Below the pieces are notes generated by a model that saw only the letters and a program-made list of their open reading frames with translations, searched no databases and was not told the DNA's origin. A DNA stretch of 17,634 bases, taken from NCBI GenBank assembly GCA_031380225.1, contig JANNFX010000065.1, positions 1-17,634 on the forward strand, read 5' to 3'. The DNA comes from JANNFX01 sp031380225 (GTDB lineage: Bacteria > Pseudomonadota > Alphaproteobacteria > Rhizobiales > Hyphomicrobiaceae). Shown here one piece after another: positions 1 through 8,122 of this stretch (the stretch's first letter is position 1; each line of letters begins with the position of its first letter). Both the position numbers and the translations under genes were made by a program.

Positions 1-1986
1 CCGCGGCGCCAATAGCAAAAAGCTATCCATGGTTCCGGCGTGCCATCCTGCTATAAGACGGGCAATGTTCGAGGCGCCGTTCTCAATCCAGACCGTATCG
101 GAATTATGGATCACGAACGGAGATTGCCCGAGCAGCGGTAGCGCCTTCACAACTCCCCCACCGGTTTCAAGCAGCAGGCCGCGCTCGTTCGATATTATGA
201 TCTTCGGGCTTCCTCGCGGCGCGACGTGGCGCTCAATCTGATCGGCGAGGTAATGCACATTGATAACGGCCCGCGTAATGCCCGCGTCAAGCAGGCGATC
301 AAGGGCGTGATCGATCATTGGCTTGCCGGCTAACGGGACCAGCGGCTTCGGAATTGAATCCGTCAGCGGCCGCATCCTGTTGCCAAGCCCAGCAGCGAGC
401 ACCATAGCGGTTGTAATTGTGGTTTTTGAAATTTCTGGCGCTGGATTGTCAGCGCTATGCAAGCCGCGCGCATCGCTTGGGAAGTGTTTTAAAAACCACG
501 CGCGGAGACTGGCCAATTCTGGATGTGCGAGGCAGCGGTCCATATAATCCCACAGCCGAGGGATGTGGCGCAGATAGCCGGGCTTGCCATCGCGCTTTGC
601 AAGACGCGCAAAAATGCCGAGGATTTTAGTATTGCGCTGGGCGCCGAGTGCGGCATACGCAAACGAAAACTCGCCATGATTAAAAGCGCGATCACTTGCT
701 GTCGCGTTTTGCACGTAGTGAGTGAGCAGTGCGGCCTCAATGTCTGCCGGCACCGTCACGCGTGCGTCTTGCAGCAAAGATACCAAGTCGTAGGCGGCCG
801 GTCCTTGAAGGGCATCTTGGAAATCAATGATGCCGGTTTTCCCGGCACCCTGGCGGTCTGGCAGCAGGATCAAATTCGGTGAATGATAGTCGCGCAGCTG
901 CCAGCCGGTTGGCAATTTAAGTAACTTGTCAAAAATTGCCAGCCAGATCGCGTTAAATTCTGCGCGTGCAGCGCCGGGAATTGCGGCGCTTTTCACAGCT
1001 GGCCAATACCAATCTAGCAACAACTCAACTTCAATCGAAAGGCCTTCGCGGCCGAGCTTCGGTATTTGATAACTCGTGCCGTCTGGCAGCGCCAAGCGTT
1101 GCGGCACCGGAACGGTACGTAAGGCCAGCAACGTCTCGACGCCGTGTTTCCAAAGCTCGTGCTGGTTCGCGCCCGAATCCAATTCGCGGCCGAATACCCG
1201 GTCGCCAAAATCTTCCAGCAGCAGTAAGCCTCGATCAAGATCGGTGCAGTAGATCTCCGGTGTTGATAGGGAAGCTGCCTTCAAAGAGTGCGCGATGGCA
1301 ACGAACGGCCGCACGTCTTCAGCCAGATGCGCAATGCGGCTATAGGGCAAACCATTACGGATCGGTGGCCCGTCAGGCGTGCGTGGTGCATCCATTAAAA
1401 TTGCGCGGCGGCTGCCATCTTCGAGGCGAGCATACGCGCGGGACGAGGCGTCGCCTTGCAAATAGCCGATGCTCGCACCAGCCCATGCGGGATTGCGATC
1501 CAGGAACACACCGATCTCTTGCAGACGCGCGAGACGGACCGTCCATGTGCCCCGCGCTTTGATGGCAAGGTCCCGGCGCGCATCGCTCGTGGTTTCTGTG
1601 AGAAAGATATCAAGCCGGTTGTTTGACGTCAGTGACGGCGCCCGTTCCGGCCATTCAACGATGATGGCACCCGCCGCCAACATTTCATCAATGCCGAGTT
1701 CACGCAGCTCGTCTTCGCTGTTCAACCGGTAGAGATCGAGGTGGGCCGCGTTGAGCCGCGGCGTGTCATAGGTCTGCACAATCGAAAACGTCGGACTGGG
1801 AACTTCTGCGCCTGCGTTGCCGGCTAAGGCCCGCACCAGCGCGCGCGCAAACGTTGATTTGCCGGCGCCGAGATCGCCATGCAATGCGATCATATCGCCT
1901 TCGGCAATCTTGAGTGAAACGAGTTGAGCAAGCCGCACAACCGCGGCTTCGTCAACTTCCCGTAAGGTCCAATTGGGGGGCGTCAA
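1..1986 (-). CDS. TsaE-AmgK-MurU fused protein (partial, C-terminus beyond left edge)
   Basis: I checked this frame codon by codon: it has no stop from 2013 down to base 1. Residues about 1-150 are TsaE, the ATPase for tRNA t6A37 synthesis: Walker A GDLGAGKS at 37-44, then VPSPTF, HLDLYRL and EWPE. Residues about 165-500 are an AmgK-type MurNAc/GlcNAc anomeric kinase: DYHSPN at 366-371 is the catalytic loop and DFQD at 388-391 the metal-binding motif. From residue 528 (ATG at 405) a MurU-type uridylyltransferase begins with MVLAAGLGNRMRPLT and PKPLV; HNSDTVW surrounds Asp630. A linker of about 30 residues joins the last two. I chose TTG at 1986 because AGGAG lies 10 bases upstream and TsaE's N-terminal helix needs sequence before the first ATG; GTG at 1938 is the alternative. 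It overlaps the upstream kinase gene by 35 bases. TsaE/phosphotransferase fusions are known in alphaproteobacteria; MurU on the same chain is unusual to me. Confidence 0.85.
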   Translation of the reverse strand, partial: MTPPNWTLREVDEAAVVRLAQLVSLKIAEGDMIALHGDLGAGKSTFARALVRALAGNAGAEVPSPTFSIVQTYDTPRLNAAHLDLYRLNSEDELRELGIDEMLAAGAIIVEWPERAPSLTSNNRLDIFLTETTSDARRDLAIKARGTWTVRLARLQEIGVFLDRNPAWAGASIGYLQGDASSRAYARLEDGSRRAILMDAPRTPDGPPIRNGLPYSRIAHLAEDVRPFVAIAHSLKAASLSTPEIYCTDLDRGLLLLEDFGDRVFGRELDSGANQHELWKHGVETLLALRTVPVPQRLALPDGTSYQIPKLGREGLSIEVELLLDWYWPAVKSAAIPGAARAEFNAIWLAIFDKLLKLPTGWQLRDYHSPNLILLPDRQGAGKTGIIDFQDALQGPAAYDLVSLLQDARVTVPADIEAALLTHYVQNATASDRAFNHGEFSFAYAALGAQRNTKILGIFARLAKRDGKPGYLRHIPRLWDYMDRCLAHPELASLRAWFLKHFPSDARGLHSADNPAPEISKTTITTAMVLAAGLGNRMRPLTDSIPKPLVPLAGKPMIDHALDRLLDAGITRAVINVHYLADQIERHVAPRGSPKIIISNERGLLLETGGGVVKALPLLGQSPFVIHNSDTVWIENGASNIARLIAGWHAGTMDSFLLLAPR

Positions 1987-4468
1987 TGGCAGGCGGCTCC
2001 TGATCTTGGCGGGCTAAGCCCTTCTCTGGCAATCGTACCGTGACCAGGGTTCCGCGTCCAACTTCACTATCGATCTTAATGTCGCCGCCATGCAAATCCA
2101 CTAGGCTTTTTGCAATTGCCAGCCCAAGCCCGGCACCGCGATGCTTGGAGCCCTGGCTGCGGCTGTCGAAGCGCTCGAAAATATGTTTGACCTGCTCGGG
2201 CTGCATTCCAGCGCCGCGATCTTCGACGGCAAACGCCATAAAGCCATCTTCGCGCCACGCCGTAATTTGAACAACACTTCCGGCGGGCGAAAAACCAACG
2301 GCGTTCGACATCAGATTTTTCAAAATTTGTGTCACGCGAGAGGCGTCGGCGACGAACGTGTTCGCGTCTTCCGTCAGGGCAATATCGAGGGTCAATTCGG
2401 ACTTCGCAGCACTGTCACGAATGCTTTCAACCGCGGCGTCGATGACCGCTTGCACATCAACGGTTTCGAATTCCAGTTCGGCACCGCCTGCATCGATATT
2501 AGCGAGATCGAGAATACTGTTGATGATGGTCAGTAGTGTTTTAGAGGCTGCGGTGATGTCCTCGAGATACTCGCGCTGCTTGGGCTTCAACTCGTCCATC
2601 ATGGTCAGCAATTCGGTGAAGCCGAGAATGTTTGTCAGCGGCGTCCGGAGTTCATAGCTCATATTGCCGATAAAGCGGTTCTTGATGCGCGCGGTTGTTT
2701 CGAGCGCTTCGTTGCGGTCACGAAGGGCGTGTTCTGCGCGGCGGGCGTCGGTCACGTCGGCAAACGTCAGCAGGGTGGCGCCGTCTGGCAGCGGCGTGAC
2801 GGAAAAGTCGATGACACTGTCGTCGGGGCGGTGCATGCGTTCGCCAAACGGTTCACGGTCGGCCGAGAACGACGTGACAGCCGACGATATCCGCTTCCAG
2901 CACTCCGCGTCGTCGTAGAGCACTGACACATCGCGTACAAACTCATCGATGTGAGGCGCTTGTTGAAGCCGGGCGGGCGACAGTTTCCAAATCGACGCAA
3001 AGGCCGGATTATGCAGTTGCAAGCGGCCGTCAGTTGCAAACACCGCGACGCCTTCGGCCAAGCTGTTTAGCGTTTCGTTTTGCACGCCACTTAGAACGTT
3101 GACCCGGCTTTCGAGATCGAGGCGCTCAGTCTCGTCATTATAGAGATACGTCACGCCGCCATCGGGGCGGTGTTCGGCGACGACGTTGAGGACCCGGCCA
3201 TCTGGCAAATGCCAGGTTGCTTCCTGGTCCTGGCCATTGGCATAAGTCGAAAGCAGTTTGCGCTGCCAGTCGCGATAGTTGCGCTCGACGATCGGAAGGC
3301 GGCCAGCTTCTTTCAGGCGATCGAGGATGGTGCCATCGGCCGGGTTGGTCTTGAGCCACTGCGGATCGAGGCTCCACAGGTTGACGTAGGCGTCGTTGAA
3401 ATAGGCCAGCGTTTGATCGGCGTTAAAAATTGCCACCGCGGTCGCGATACGGTCCAATGTGCGATCATAGGCGAGGGCCTGATTTTCGATCTGTCCCTTG
3501 GCGGCTTCAAGTTCGGCGATATCGATGGCGATGCCTGCCGTGCAATCACCGCCATTGGTGACGATCAGCTCGTGTGTGCGATGGGCGCCACCGGTGAAAA
3601 TCTTGAGCTTGCCACGGTGCAGCGTTTGCGACTGCAGCGCTTTAACGAGCGCGCGGCGCTGCTGGGTATCGAGCAACTCGATCTGGCCATCGATAACTTC
3701 GGCCTCGTCTTTGGCGTCAACCGCCTTGGCATAAGCAGCGTTGACCCACGACAGGCGGCCATCGGCGGACCGGATCCAAGCCGGACTTGGAAGTGTGTTC
3801 ATCAGTGAGCGCGAGCCACGCACATCGCGCGCGAGTTTCGCTTGCAAATCGATGATCGCCGAAACGTCGCGTTTATAGCCTGCGATATCACGAAGTCTGA
3901 GGATGGCGCGGCCGCCTGCAGCGCGGCCATCGGCTTCGAGATGCCCGCCGGCCGCGGTGCGCAAAATCATGTTGAAGGCGCGGCCGTCGACGAACAGCGT
4001 ATCAAGAGCGGATTTCAAATTCTTGGCTGACGGCGCGTCGAGCCACATTCCAAAGCGCAGCAGTTCTCCTTGGCTGGTTGGCAGTCCCGGCACCGCAGTC
4101 AGAGTTTGGGTGACGACGCGAAGCCCGCGGCCGTGCTCCCAATAGACCAGCGTTTGCGGCTCGCCTTTGACCAGGGCCTCGGCGGTGGTTAACGCCAACT
4201 GCAACGTCCGGACTTCGTCTTCCGCGGCGCGCAGTTTACGGCGGTTCGAATGATAACCGTACCCGAGCAGGATCAGCGACAGTAACACGCCGCCCGCAAT
4301 CAAGCCGGCCATCATGAGAGGGCCGGTGCCGAACGCAGCTTCAGCCGCGCCGTTGCTAGCCGCGACGCCGATCGTTAACACCATCGCTGTCGCGATACTG
4401 GCCGCAAGCAGCATGGCGATTTCGACCGAGGTCGATTGCAAACGGTGGGTTTCGGCAGGAGACGGCAT
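1952..4468 (-). CDS. divL: DivL-like PAS sensor kinase with Tyr instead of phosphoacceptor His
   Basis: An 838-residue inner-membrane sensor kinase homologue. There are two membrane helices at about 17-38 and 50-71. Three PAS-like segments follow, near 223 (LPSPAWIRSADGRLSWVN), 338 (AVAIFNADQTLAYFND) and 469 (GVAVFATDGRLQLHNPAF). The dimerisation helix is at about 590-655 and the ATPase domain at about 690-815. The usual SHELRTPL reads SYELRTPLT, putting Tyr605 (TAT, 2654-2656) where His is phosphorylated. N box (LKNLMSNAV), G1 (EDRGAGM), F box (IFERF) and G2 (GAGLGLAI) are all kept. This Tyr substitution is the hallmark of Caulobacter DivL, which binds DivK and controls CckA and hence CtrA. 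Being next to tsaE and ahcY fits alphaproteobacterial synteny. The start is uncertain: the frame extends to a TTG at 4519, but ATG at 4468 is more natural and no strong ribosome binding site supports either. Confidence 0.85.
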   Translation of the reverse strand: MPSPAETHRLQSTSVEIAMLLAASIATAMVLTIGVAASNGAAEAAFGTGPLMMAGLIAGGVLLSLILLGYGYHSNRRKLRAAEDEVRTLQLALTTAEALVKGEPQTLVYWEHGRGLRVVTQTLTAVPGLPTSQGELLRFGMWLDAPSAKNLKSALDTLFVDGRAFNMILRTAAGGHLEADGRAAGGRAILRLRDIAGYKRDVSAIIDLQAKLARDVRGSRSLMNTLPSPAWIRSADGRLSWVNAAYAKAVDAKDEAEVIDGQIELLDTQQRRALVKALQSQTLHRGKLKIFTGGAHRTHELIVTNGGDCTAGIAIDIAELEAAKGQIENQALAYDRTLDRIATAVAIFNADQTLAYFNDAYVNLWSLDPQWLKTNPADGTILDRLKEAGRLPIVERNYRDWQRKLLSTYANGQDQEATWHLPDGRVLNVVAEHRPDGGVTYLYNDETERLDLESRVNVLSGVQNETLNSLAEGVAVFATDGRLQLHNPAFASIWKLSPARLQQAPHIDEFVRDVSVLYDDAECWKRISSAVTSFSADREPFGERMHRPDDSVIDFSVTPLPDGATLLTFADVTDARRAEHALRDRNEALETTARIKNRFIGNMSYELRTPLTNILGFTELLTMMDELKPKQREYLEDITAASKTLLTIINSILDLANIDAGGAELEFETVDVQAVIDAAVESIRDSAAKSELTLDIALTEDANTFVADASRVTQILKNLMSNAVGFSPAGSVVQITAWREDGFMAFAVEDRGAGMQPEQVKHIFERFDSRSQGSKHRGAGLGLAIAKSLVDLHGGDIKIDSEVGRGTLVTVRLPEKGLARQDQEPPAIDAPQLDLTGS
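1997..2001 (-). promoter_or_regulatory. ribosome binding site deciding the TTG start of the TsaE fusion
   Basis: AGGAG on the minus strand, inside the 3' end of the kinase gene, ends 10 bases before TTG at 1986. A CTG at 1992 is only 4 bases away, which is less favourable. The site suggests translational coupling to the upstream kinase gene. Confidence 0.5.
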
Positions 4469-4615
4469 GATCCATCGCGCGCAGAGGGTTAAGTCGTGAT
4501 CATAGTTTACGCGCACCAAAAACCGCGGGGATAACTTTTCCGCGGCGTCGAATCACATCGCGATTATGCGGGCCGGGAGCGCGGCTGGCCAGTGCGCTAT
4601 TGGAACCCTTTCAGC

Positions 4616-4645
4616 AAAACGGCACCGGAATTGATCCCGGTGCCG
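4616..4645 (-). terminator. Rho-independent terminator of ahcY
   Basis: A perfect 9-bp stem (CGGCACCGG with CCGGTGCCG) closes an 8-base loop. On the minus strand it is followed directly by TTTT. It lies about 70 bases past the ahcY stop and before the divL-like start, so the two genes are probably separate transcription units. Confidence 0.75.
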
Positions 4646-4685
4646 CTGCAAGTGTTAATAACTCAAAACCGGTCTTTGACTAGGC

Positions 4686-4727
4686 TTAGTACCGGGAGAC
4701 ATTAGTACCGCCAGACATTAGTACCGG
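4686..4727 (-). repeat. 16-bp tandem repeat covering the ahcY stop codon
   Basis: On the minus strand CGGTACTAATGTCT, the last Arg-Tyr-stop codons of ahcY plus spacer, recurs at 16-base spacing. The first copy holds the true stop at 4718-4720, a second full unit follows, and a third starts. Two bases differ between units. It looks like slippage duplication of the gene end; no function is evident. Confidence 0.75.
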
Positions 4728-6118
4728 TAGTGGTCAGGCTTGTACGGACCCTGCTCCGGCACGCCGATGTAGCTCGCTTGATCTGGACGCAGCTGGGTGA
4801 GCTTGACGCCGATCTTAGCCAGATGCAGGCGCGCCACCTTCTCATCGAGATGCTTCGGCAGCGTGTAGACCTTGCGCTCATACTTGGCGTGGTTGTTCCA
4901 CAGTTCGATTTGCGCCAGCGTCTGGTTGGTAAACGACGCCGACATCACGAACGACGGGTGACCCATGGCGTTGCCGAGGTTCACCAGGCGGCCTTCCGAC
5001 AACAGGATGATGCGCTTGCCATCCGGGAATTCGATTTCGTCGACTTGCGGCTTAACGTTGTGCCACTTGTAGTTCTTGAGGCCAGCAACCTGGATCTCAT
5101 TGTCGAAGTGGCCGATGTTGCAGACAATCGCCCGGTCTTTCATGCCGCGCATATGATCGGCGGTGATGACGTCTTTGTTGCCGGTCGCGGTGACAAAGAT
5201 ATCGGCGCGGCCGATGGCATCTTCCATGGTCGTGACTTCGTAGCCTTCCATCGCCGCCTGGAGCGCGCAAATCGGGTCGATTTCCGAGACCAAGACGCGG
5301 CAACCGGCCTGACGCATGGAAGCGGCCGAGCCTTTACCGACATCGCCGAAGCCGGCGATCATGGCGACCTTACCGGCCATCATGACGTCGGTACCGCGGC
5401 GGATGCCGTCGACCAACGATTCACGGCAGCCATAAAGGTTGTCGAACTTCGACTTAGTCACCGCGTCATTGACGTTGATGGCCGGGAACAGCAATTTGCC
5501 AGCCTTCTGCATTTCATAAAGGCGATGGACGCCCGTCGTCGTTTCTTCCGAAACGCCCTTTATGCTTGAGGCGATGCTGGCGAAATAGCCCTTGGGCTTT
5601 TCCTTGAGCACTTTCTTTAAGAGGGCGAAGAAGATGACTTCTTCTTCCGAGCCGGGCGTATCGAGGAAGGCGGTATCGCCGTTTTCAGCGCGCAGGCCCA
5701 AATGCACATACATGGTGGCATCGCCGCCGTCGTCGAGGATCATGTTGGGAACCCCACCGCCATGCCATTCGAACATGCGGGCGGTGTAGTCCCAATAATC
5801 GACCAGGCTTTCACCCTTCCAGGCGAAGACCGGAATGCCGGTCGCCGCGATGGCGGCGGCGGCGTGGTCTTGGGTTGAGTAAATATTGCAAGATACCCAA
5901 CGGATATCGGCGCCAAGTTCTTTAAGCGTCTCAATCAAGACCGCGGTCTGAATCGTCATATGCAACGATCCGGCGATGCGGGCGCCCTTCAACGGCTGGC
6001 TTTTGCCGTATTCCGCGCGGGTCGACATCAGGCCCGGCATTTCGGTTTCGGCGATGTTGATTTCTTTGCGGCCCCATTCTGCGAGGCCGATATCCTTGAC
6101 GATGTAGTCGTTGCTCAT
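4718..6118 (-). CDS. ahcY: adenosylhomocysteinase
   Basis: SAH hydrolase, a cytoplasmic NAD-dependent enzyme that reversibly splits S-adenosylhomocysteine into adenosine and homocysteine, removing the inhibitory product of SAM-dependent methylation. The 466 residues match the usual bacterial length. The N-terminus YIVKDIGLAEWGRKEI, the substrate region (GSLHMTIQTAVLIETL, NIYSTQDHAAAAI), the NAD-binding GFGDVGKG at about 255 and the conserved C-terminal PDHYRY are all intact. The frame reaches further upstream to 6166, but ATG at 6118 gives the conserved MSNDYIV start and has AAGAGAG about 6 bases before it. A candidate palindromic operator lies about 155 bases upstream, and a hairpin terminator follows the gene. 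Confidence 0.97.
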   Translation of the reverse strand: MSNDYIVKDIGLAEWGRKEINIAETEMPGLMSTRAEYGKSQPLKGARIAGSLHMTIQTAVLIETLKELGADIRWVSCNIYSTQDHAAAAIAATGIPVFAWKGESLVDYWDYTARMFEWHGGGVPNMILDDGGDATMYVHLGLRAENGDTAFLDTPGSEEEVIFFALLKKVLKEKPKGYFASIASSIKGVSEETTTGVHRLYEMQKAGKLLFPAINVNDAVTKSKFDNLYGCRESLVDGIRRGTDVMMAGKVAMIAGFGDVGKGSAASMRQAGCRVLVSEIDPICALQAAMEGYEVTTMEDAIGRADIFVTATGNKDVITADHMRGMKDRAIVCNIGHFDNEIQVAGLKNYKWHNVKPQVDEIEFPDGKRIILLSEGRLVNLGNAMGHPSFVMSASFTNQTLAQIELWNNHAKYERKVYTLPKHLDEKVARLHLAKIGVKLTQLRPDQASYIGVPEQGPYKPDHYRY

Positions 6119-6272
6119 TGCGAACTCTCTTGGCGGTTGGGGAGTGGGGATTCTCTGACGGATCACAGGAAGTGCAGGTATGCCGCACTATTTTAACGTG
6201 GGACGCCAACTGAGCTTCCCGGACGCAGGTCTGGACCGAGGTCTTAATCCGCCTGCCGGTCAGACGCAATAA

Positions 6273-6294
6273 GATATAAGCAAGTCTTTATGTC
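6273..6294 (-). promoter_or_regulatory. candidate operator palindrome upstream of ahcY
   Basis: A 22-base imperfect inverted repeat. On the minus strand its left half is GACATAAAGA and its right half TGCTTATATC, pairing at 7 of 10 positions. It lies in the ahcY 5' region. From memory it resembles the ATAAAG/CTTTAT palindromes of ArsR-type SAH-responsive regulators (SahR) in alphaproteobacteria. That assignment is inference; the palindrome itself is seen. Confidence 0.4.
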
Positions 6295-6542
6295 TCACCA
6301 TCCTGCCTGGCAACAATCGAAAACTCTAGTATTAATTGGTGTGATACGGCATAAAATTTGCACAAAACGCGCAATACACAGTAATATTACTTGCTGACAG
6401 ATTAAAACTACAAGTAAAATTTGAATAAAATTGAATATTTATATCATTTTTTACTCAGTTGTCAGTGGAATAAACTTGAATGAAGATATTTACTTCTGTT
6501 AAATTGCTTGCGTGTACCTTGGACCCATCGATCTAATCGTGC

Positions 6543-6548
6543 AGGAGG
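6543..6548 (+). promoter_or_regulatory. strong ribosome binding site of the TadG-like gene
   Basis: AGGAGG, a perfect Shine-Dalgarno sequence, ends 6 bases before ATG at 6555. It decides that start over the in-frame ATG at 6642. Confidence 0.8.
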
Positions 6549-6554
6549 TGCACT

Positions 6555-8021
6555 ATGTCTACTTTCTTGGCTTCTGGCCAAAAGGGACGTTCCGGGTTGC
6601 AGCAGGGAGAGTCACCGCGTTCAGCAACGCGTCGCTCGTTCATGTTGCGAGTTGGGAAGTTCAAAGACGACCAGTCGGGTAACTTGCCCGTTCTGTTTGG
6701 CTTAACAGCCTGTATTTCTTTCGCAGCACTTGGCGCAGCGGTTGACGTTGGCCGGGCTATGCAAGCGACCCGTATTACTAAGGCTGCAGTAGACTCGGCA
6801 GTCTTGGCAGGTGCTCGCGTGCTCCAGGTCAAAGGCTCTTCGGCCTCCGCGGTTCAGGAAGCCAAAGATACGGCGGCCAGGTACTACACGCAGAACGTTG
6901 AGGGACGGCTGCCGCTGGCAAGCCACACCGCTACGTTCAAGCCGGTCGACAACAACACCGCATTCTCAGGCGTGGTCGTTGCGAAGATTGCGACCCCGGC
7001 GCTCCACGCCGTGACCAAGAATCTTCACATGTCGTCTGTGTTCGGCTTGCCCGATATTCCGACGCTTGATGTCAAGGCCGACGCGGAAGCGGAACTGGCC
7101 ATTGGCAGCAATGCTGAAACCAATCTTGAAATCTCTTTGATGCTCGATACCTCGGGCTCCATGGATGGCCAAAAGATTATCGACATGCAGACAGCTGCCA
7201 AGGACCTAGTCGACATCGTCGTGTGGACTGACCAGTCGCAGTATACCTCGAAGGTGTCTCTGGCACCGTTCTCGGCTGACGTTCGTTTGCCGTTGAGTTG
7301 GAATGCTGCGGCGCGCGGCAGCAACCCTGCACCGACGCTTTCGTCGCTGCAATCAGTTTGCACGGGCCGTGGAAACAATAGGACCTGCGTTGACCAGCAA
7401 GTTGTTTACGCGGAGTTGTCGGACTGCGTTGTCGAGCGTCATGGTACTGACAAGTTCACTGATGTAAATCCGGCAACCGGCGGCTTTGTAACATCGAAGT
7501 ACAACGGCAATGGCTCGTGCAGTCAAGATTCGTCTAACGAAGTCTCGGCGCTGTCGAACAACAAGACCGTCATCAAGAACAAGATCGACGATCTTGTCAT
7601 CGGTGGCGGTACGGCTGGCCATCTTGGGACGGCGTGGGCCTGGTATACGCTGTCTCCAAATTGGAACTCTGTGACTGGAGTTACGGCGGCATCCTACACT
7701 TCGACCTCGACCAAGAAGATTGCAGTGTTGATGACGGACGGCGAGTACAACACACAGTACAAGGCCGTAGGCACATCAGGCACAAGCCCCAACGGAAACT
7801 CCGTTGATCAGGCCAAGTCGCTCTGCACGGCAATGAAGGCAAAGGGTATCGAGGTCTATACAGTTGGCTTCGACCTCGGTGGTAACAGCACGGCACTCTC
7901 CACCTTGTCGTTCTGTGCAAATGATGCCGCTCACTTCTACGACGCAGCAGACGGCGACGAATTGAAAGCCGCCTTCCGCGACATCGCCTTGAAGTTATCA
8001 CAGCTCTACATCCGCAAGTAA
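6555..8021 (+). CDS. TadG-like pilus assembly protein with von Willebrand A domain
   Basis: A 488-residue protein with a TadE/TadG-type N-terminus. A short basic cytoplasmic stretch ends in KDDQSGN, followed by one membrane helix at about 44-64 and the conserved VDVGRAMQATRITKAAVDSAVLAGAR. The rest should be periplasmic. A von Willebrand A domain starts near 190 with the metal-site motif DTSGS (Asp198); MTDGEYN (Asp395) forms another part of the fold. Four or more cysteines lie in the insert at about 270-320. TadG proteins belong to the Flp/Tad tight-adherence pilus system, but many alphaproteobacteria also carry lone paralogues. No other tad gene is in the window, and its own ribosome binding site and terminator indicate a single-gene transcript. 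A true role in pili is therefore unproven. Confidence 0.8.
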   Translation: MSTFLASGQKGRSGLQQGESPRSATRRSFMLRVGKFKDDQSGNLPVLFGLTACISFAALGAAVDVGRAMQATRITKAAVDSAVLAGARVLQVKGSSASAVQEAKDTAARYYTQNVEGRLPLASHTATFKPVDNNTAFSGVVVAKIATPALHAVTKNLHMSSVFGLPDIPTLDVKADAEAELAIGSNAETNLEISLMLDTSGSMDGQKIIDMQTAAKDLVDIVVWTDQSQYTSKVSLAPFSADVRLPLSWNAAARGSNPAPTLSSLQSVCTGRGNNRTCVDQQVVYAELSDCVVERHGTDKFTDVNPATGGFVTSKYNGNGSCSQDSSNEVSALSNNKTVIKNKIDDLVIGGGTAGHLGTAWAWYTLSPNWNSVTGVTAASYTSTSTKKIAVLMTDGEYNTQYKAVGTSGTSPNGNSVDQAKSLCTAMKAKGIEVYTVGFDLGGNSTALSTLSFCANDAAHFYDAADGDELKAAFRDIALKLSQLYIRK

Positions 8022-8060
8022 TTTGCGGGTTCTACGAAGATTAGATCGATCGATAAAGAG

Positions 8061-8087
8061 CGGCCCCTCAAAAGGGGGTCGTTTTTT
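8061..8087 (+). terminator. Rho-independent terminator of the TadG-like gene
   Basis: A stem of about 8 bp (CGGCCCCT with GGGGGTCG, two G-U pairs) closes a CAAAA loop and is followed by six T. It lies 40 bases after the stop at 8021. Confidence 0.85.
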
Positions 8088-8122
8088 ATTTGTGTGTAGA
8101 TGGACATCCACACTTCACGTTT

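Larger units (their letters stand above)
6119..6554. promoter_or_regulatory. divergent AT-rich intergenic region between ahcY and the TadG-like gene
   Basis: A 436-base gap between two genes transcribed away from each other, so it must hold both promoters. Bases 6361-6480 are only about 27 percent GC by hand count, far below the flanking genes. I found no reliable -35/-10 pair and could not fit the region to a SAH or SAM riboswitch. The only clear motif is the palindrome listed separately. Confidence 0.6.

Noticed and set aside
405..520. Separate amgK and murU genes with a hidden stop or frameshift
   Set aside because: I read every codon between the AmgK end and the MurU start; the frame is open and both sides are in register.
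966..1562. 198-residue open frame on the plus strand
   Set aside because: Opposite to the AmgK domain of the fusion; Arg- and Ser-rich shadow composition with no recognisable motif.
3170..3808. 212-residue open frame on the plus strand
   Set aside because: Lies wholly inside the DivL-like gene, which has clear PAS and kinase motifs on the opposite strand.
4730..5569. 279-residue open frame on the plus strand
   Set aside because: Shadow inside ahcY, whose protein is unmistakable on the other strand.
6119..6300. SAH or SAM riboswitch before ahcY
   Set aside because: The leader could not be fitted to the conserved cores I know for these classes; a covariance-model search would settle it.
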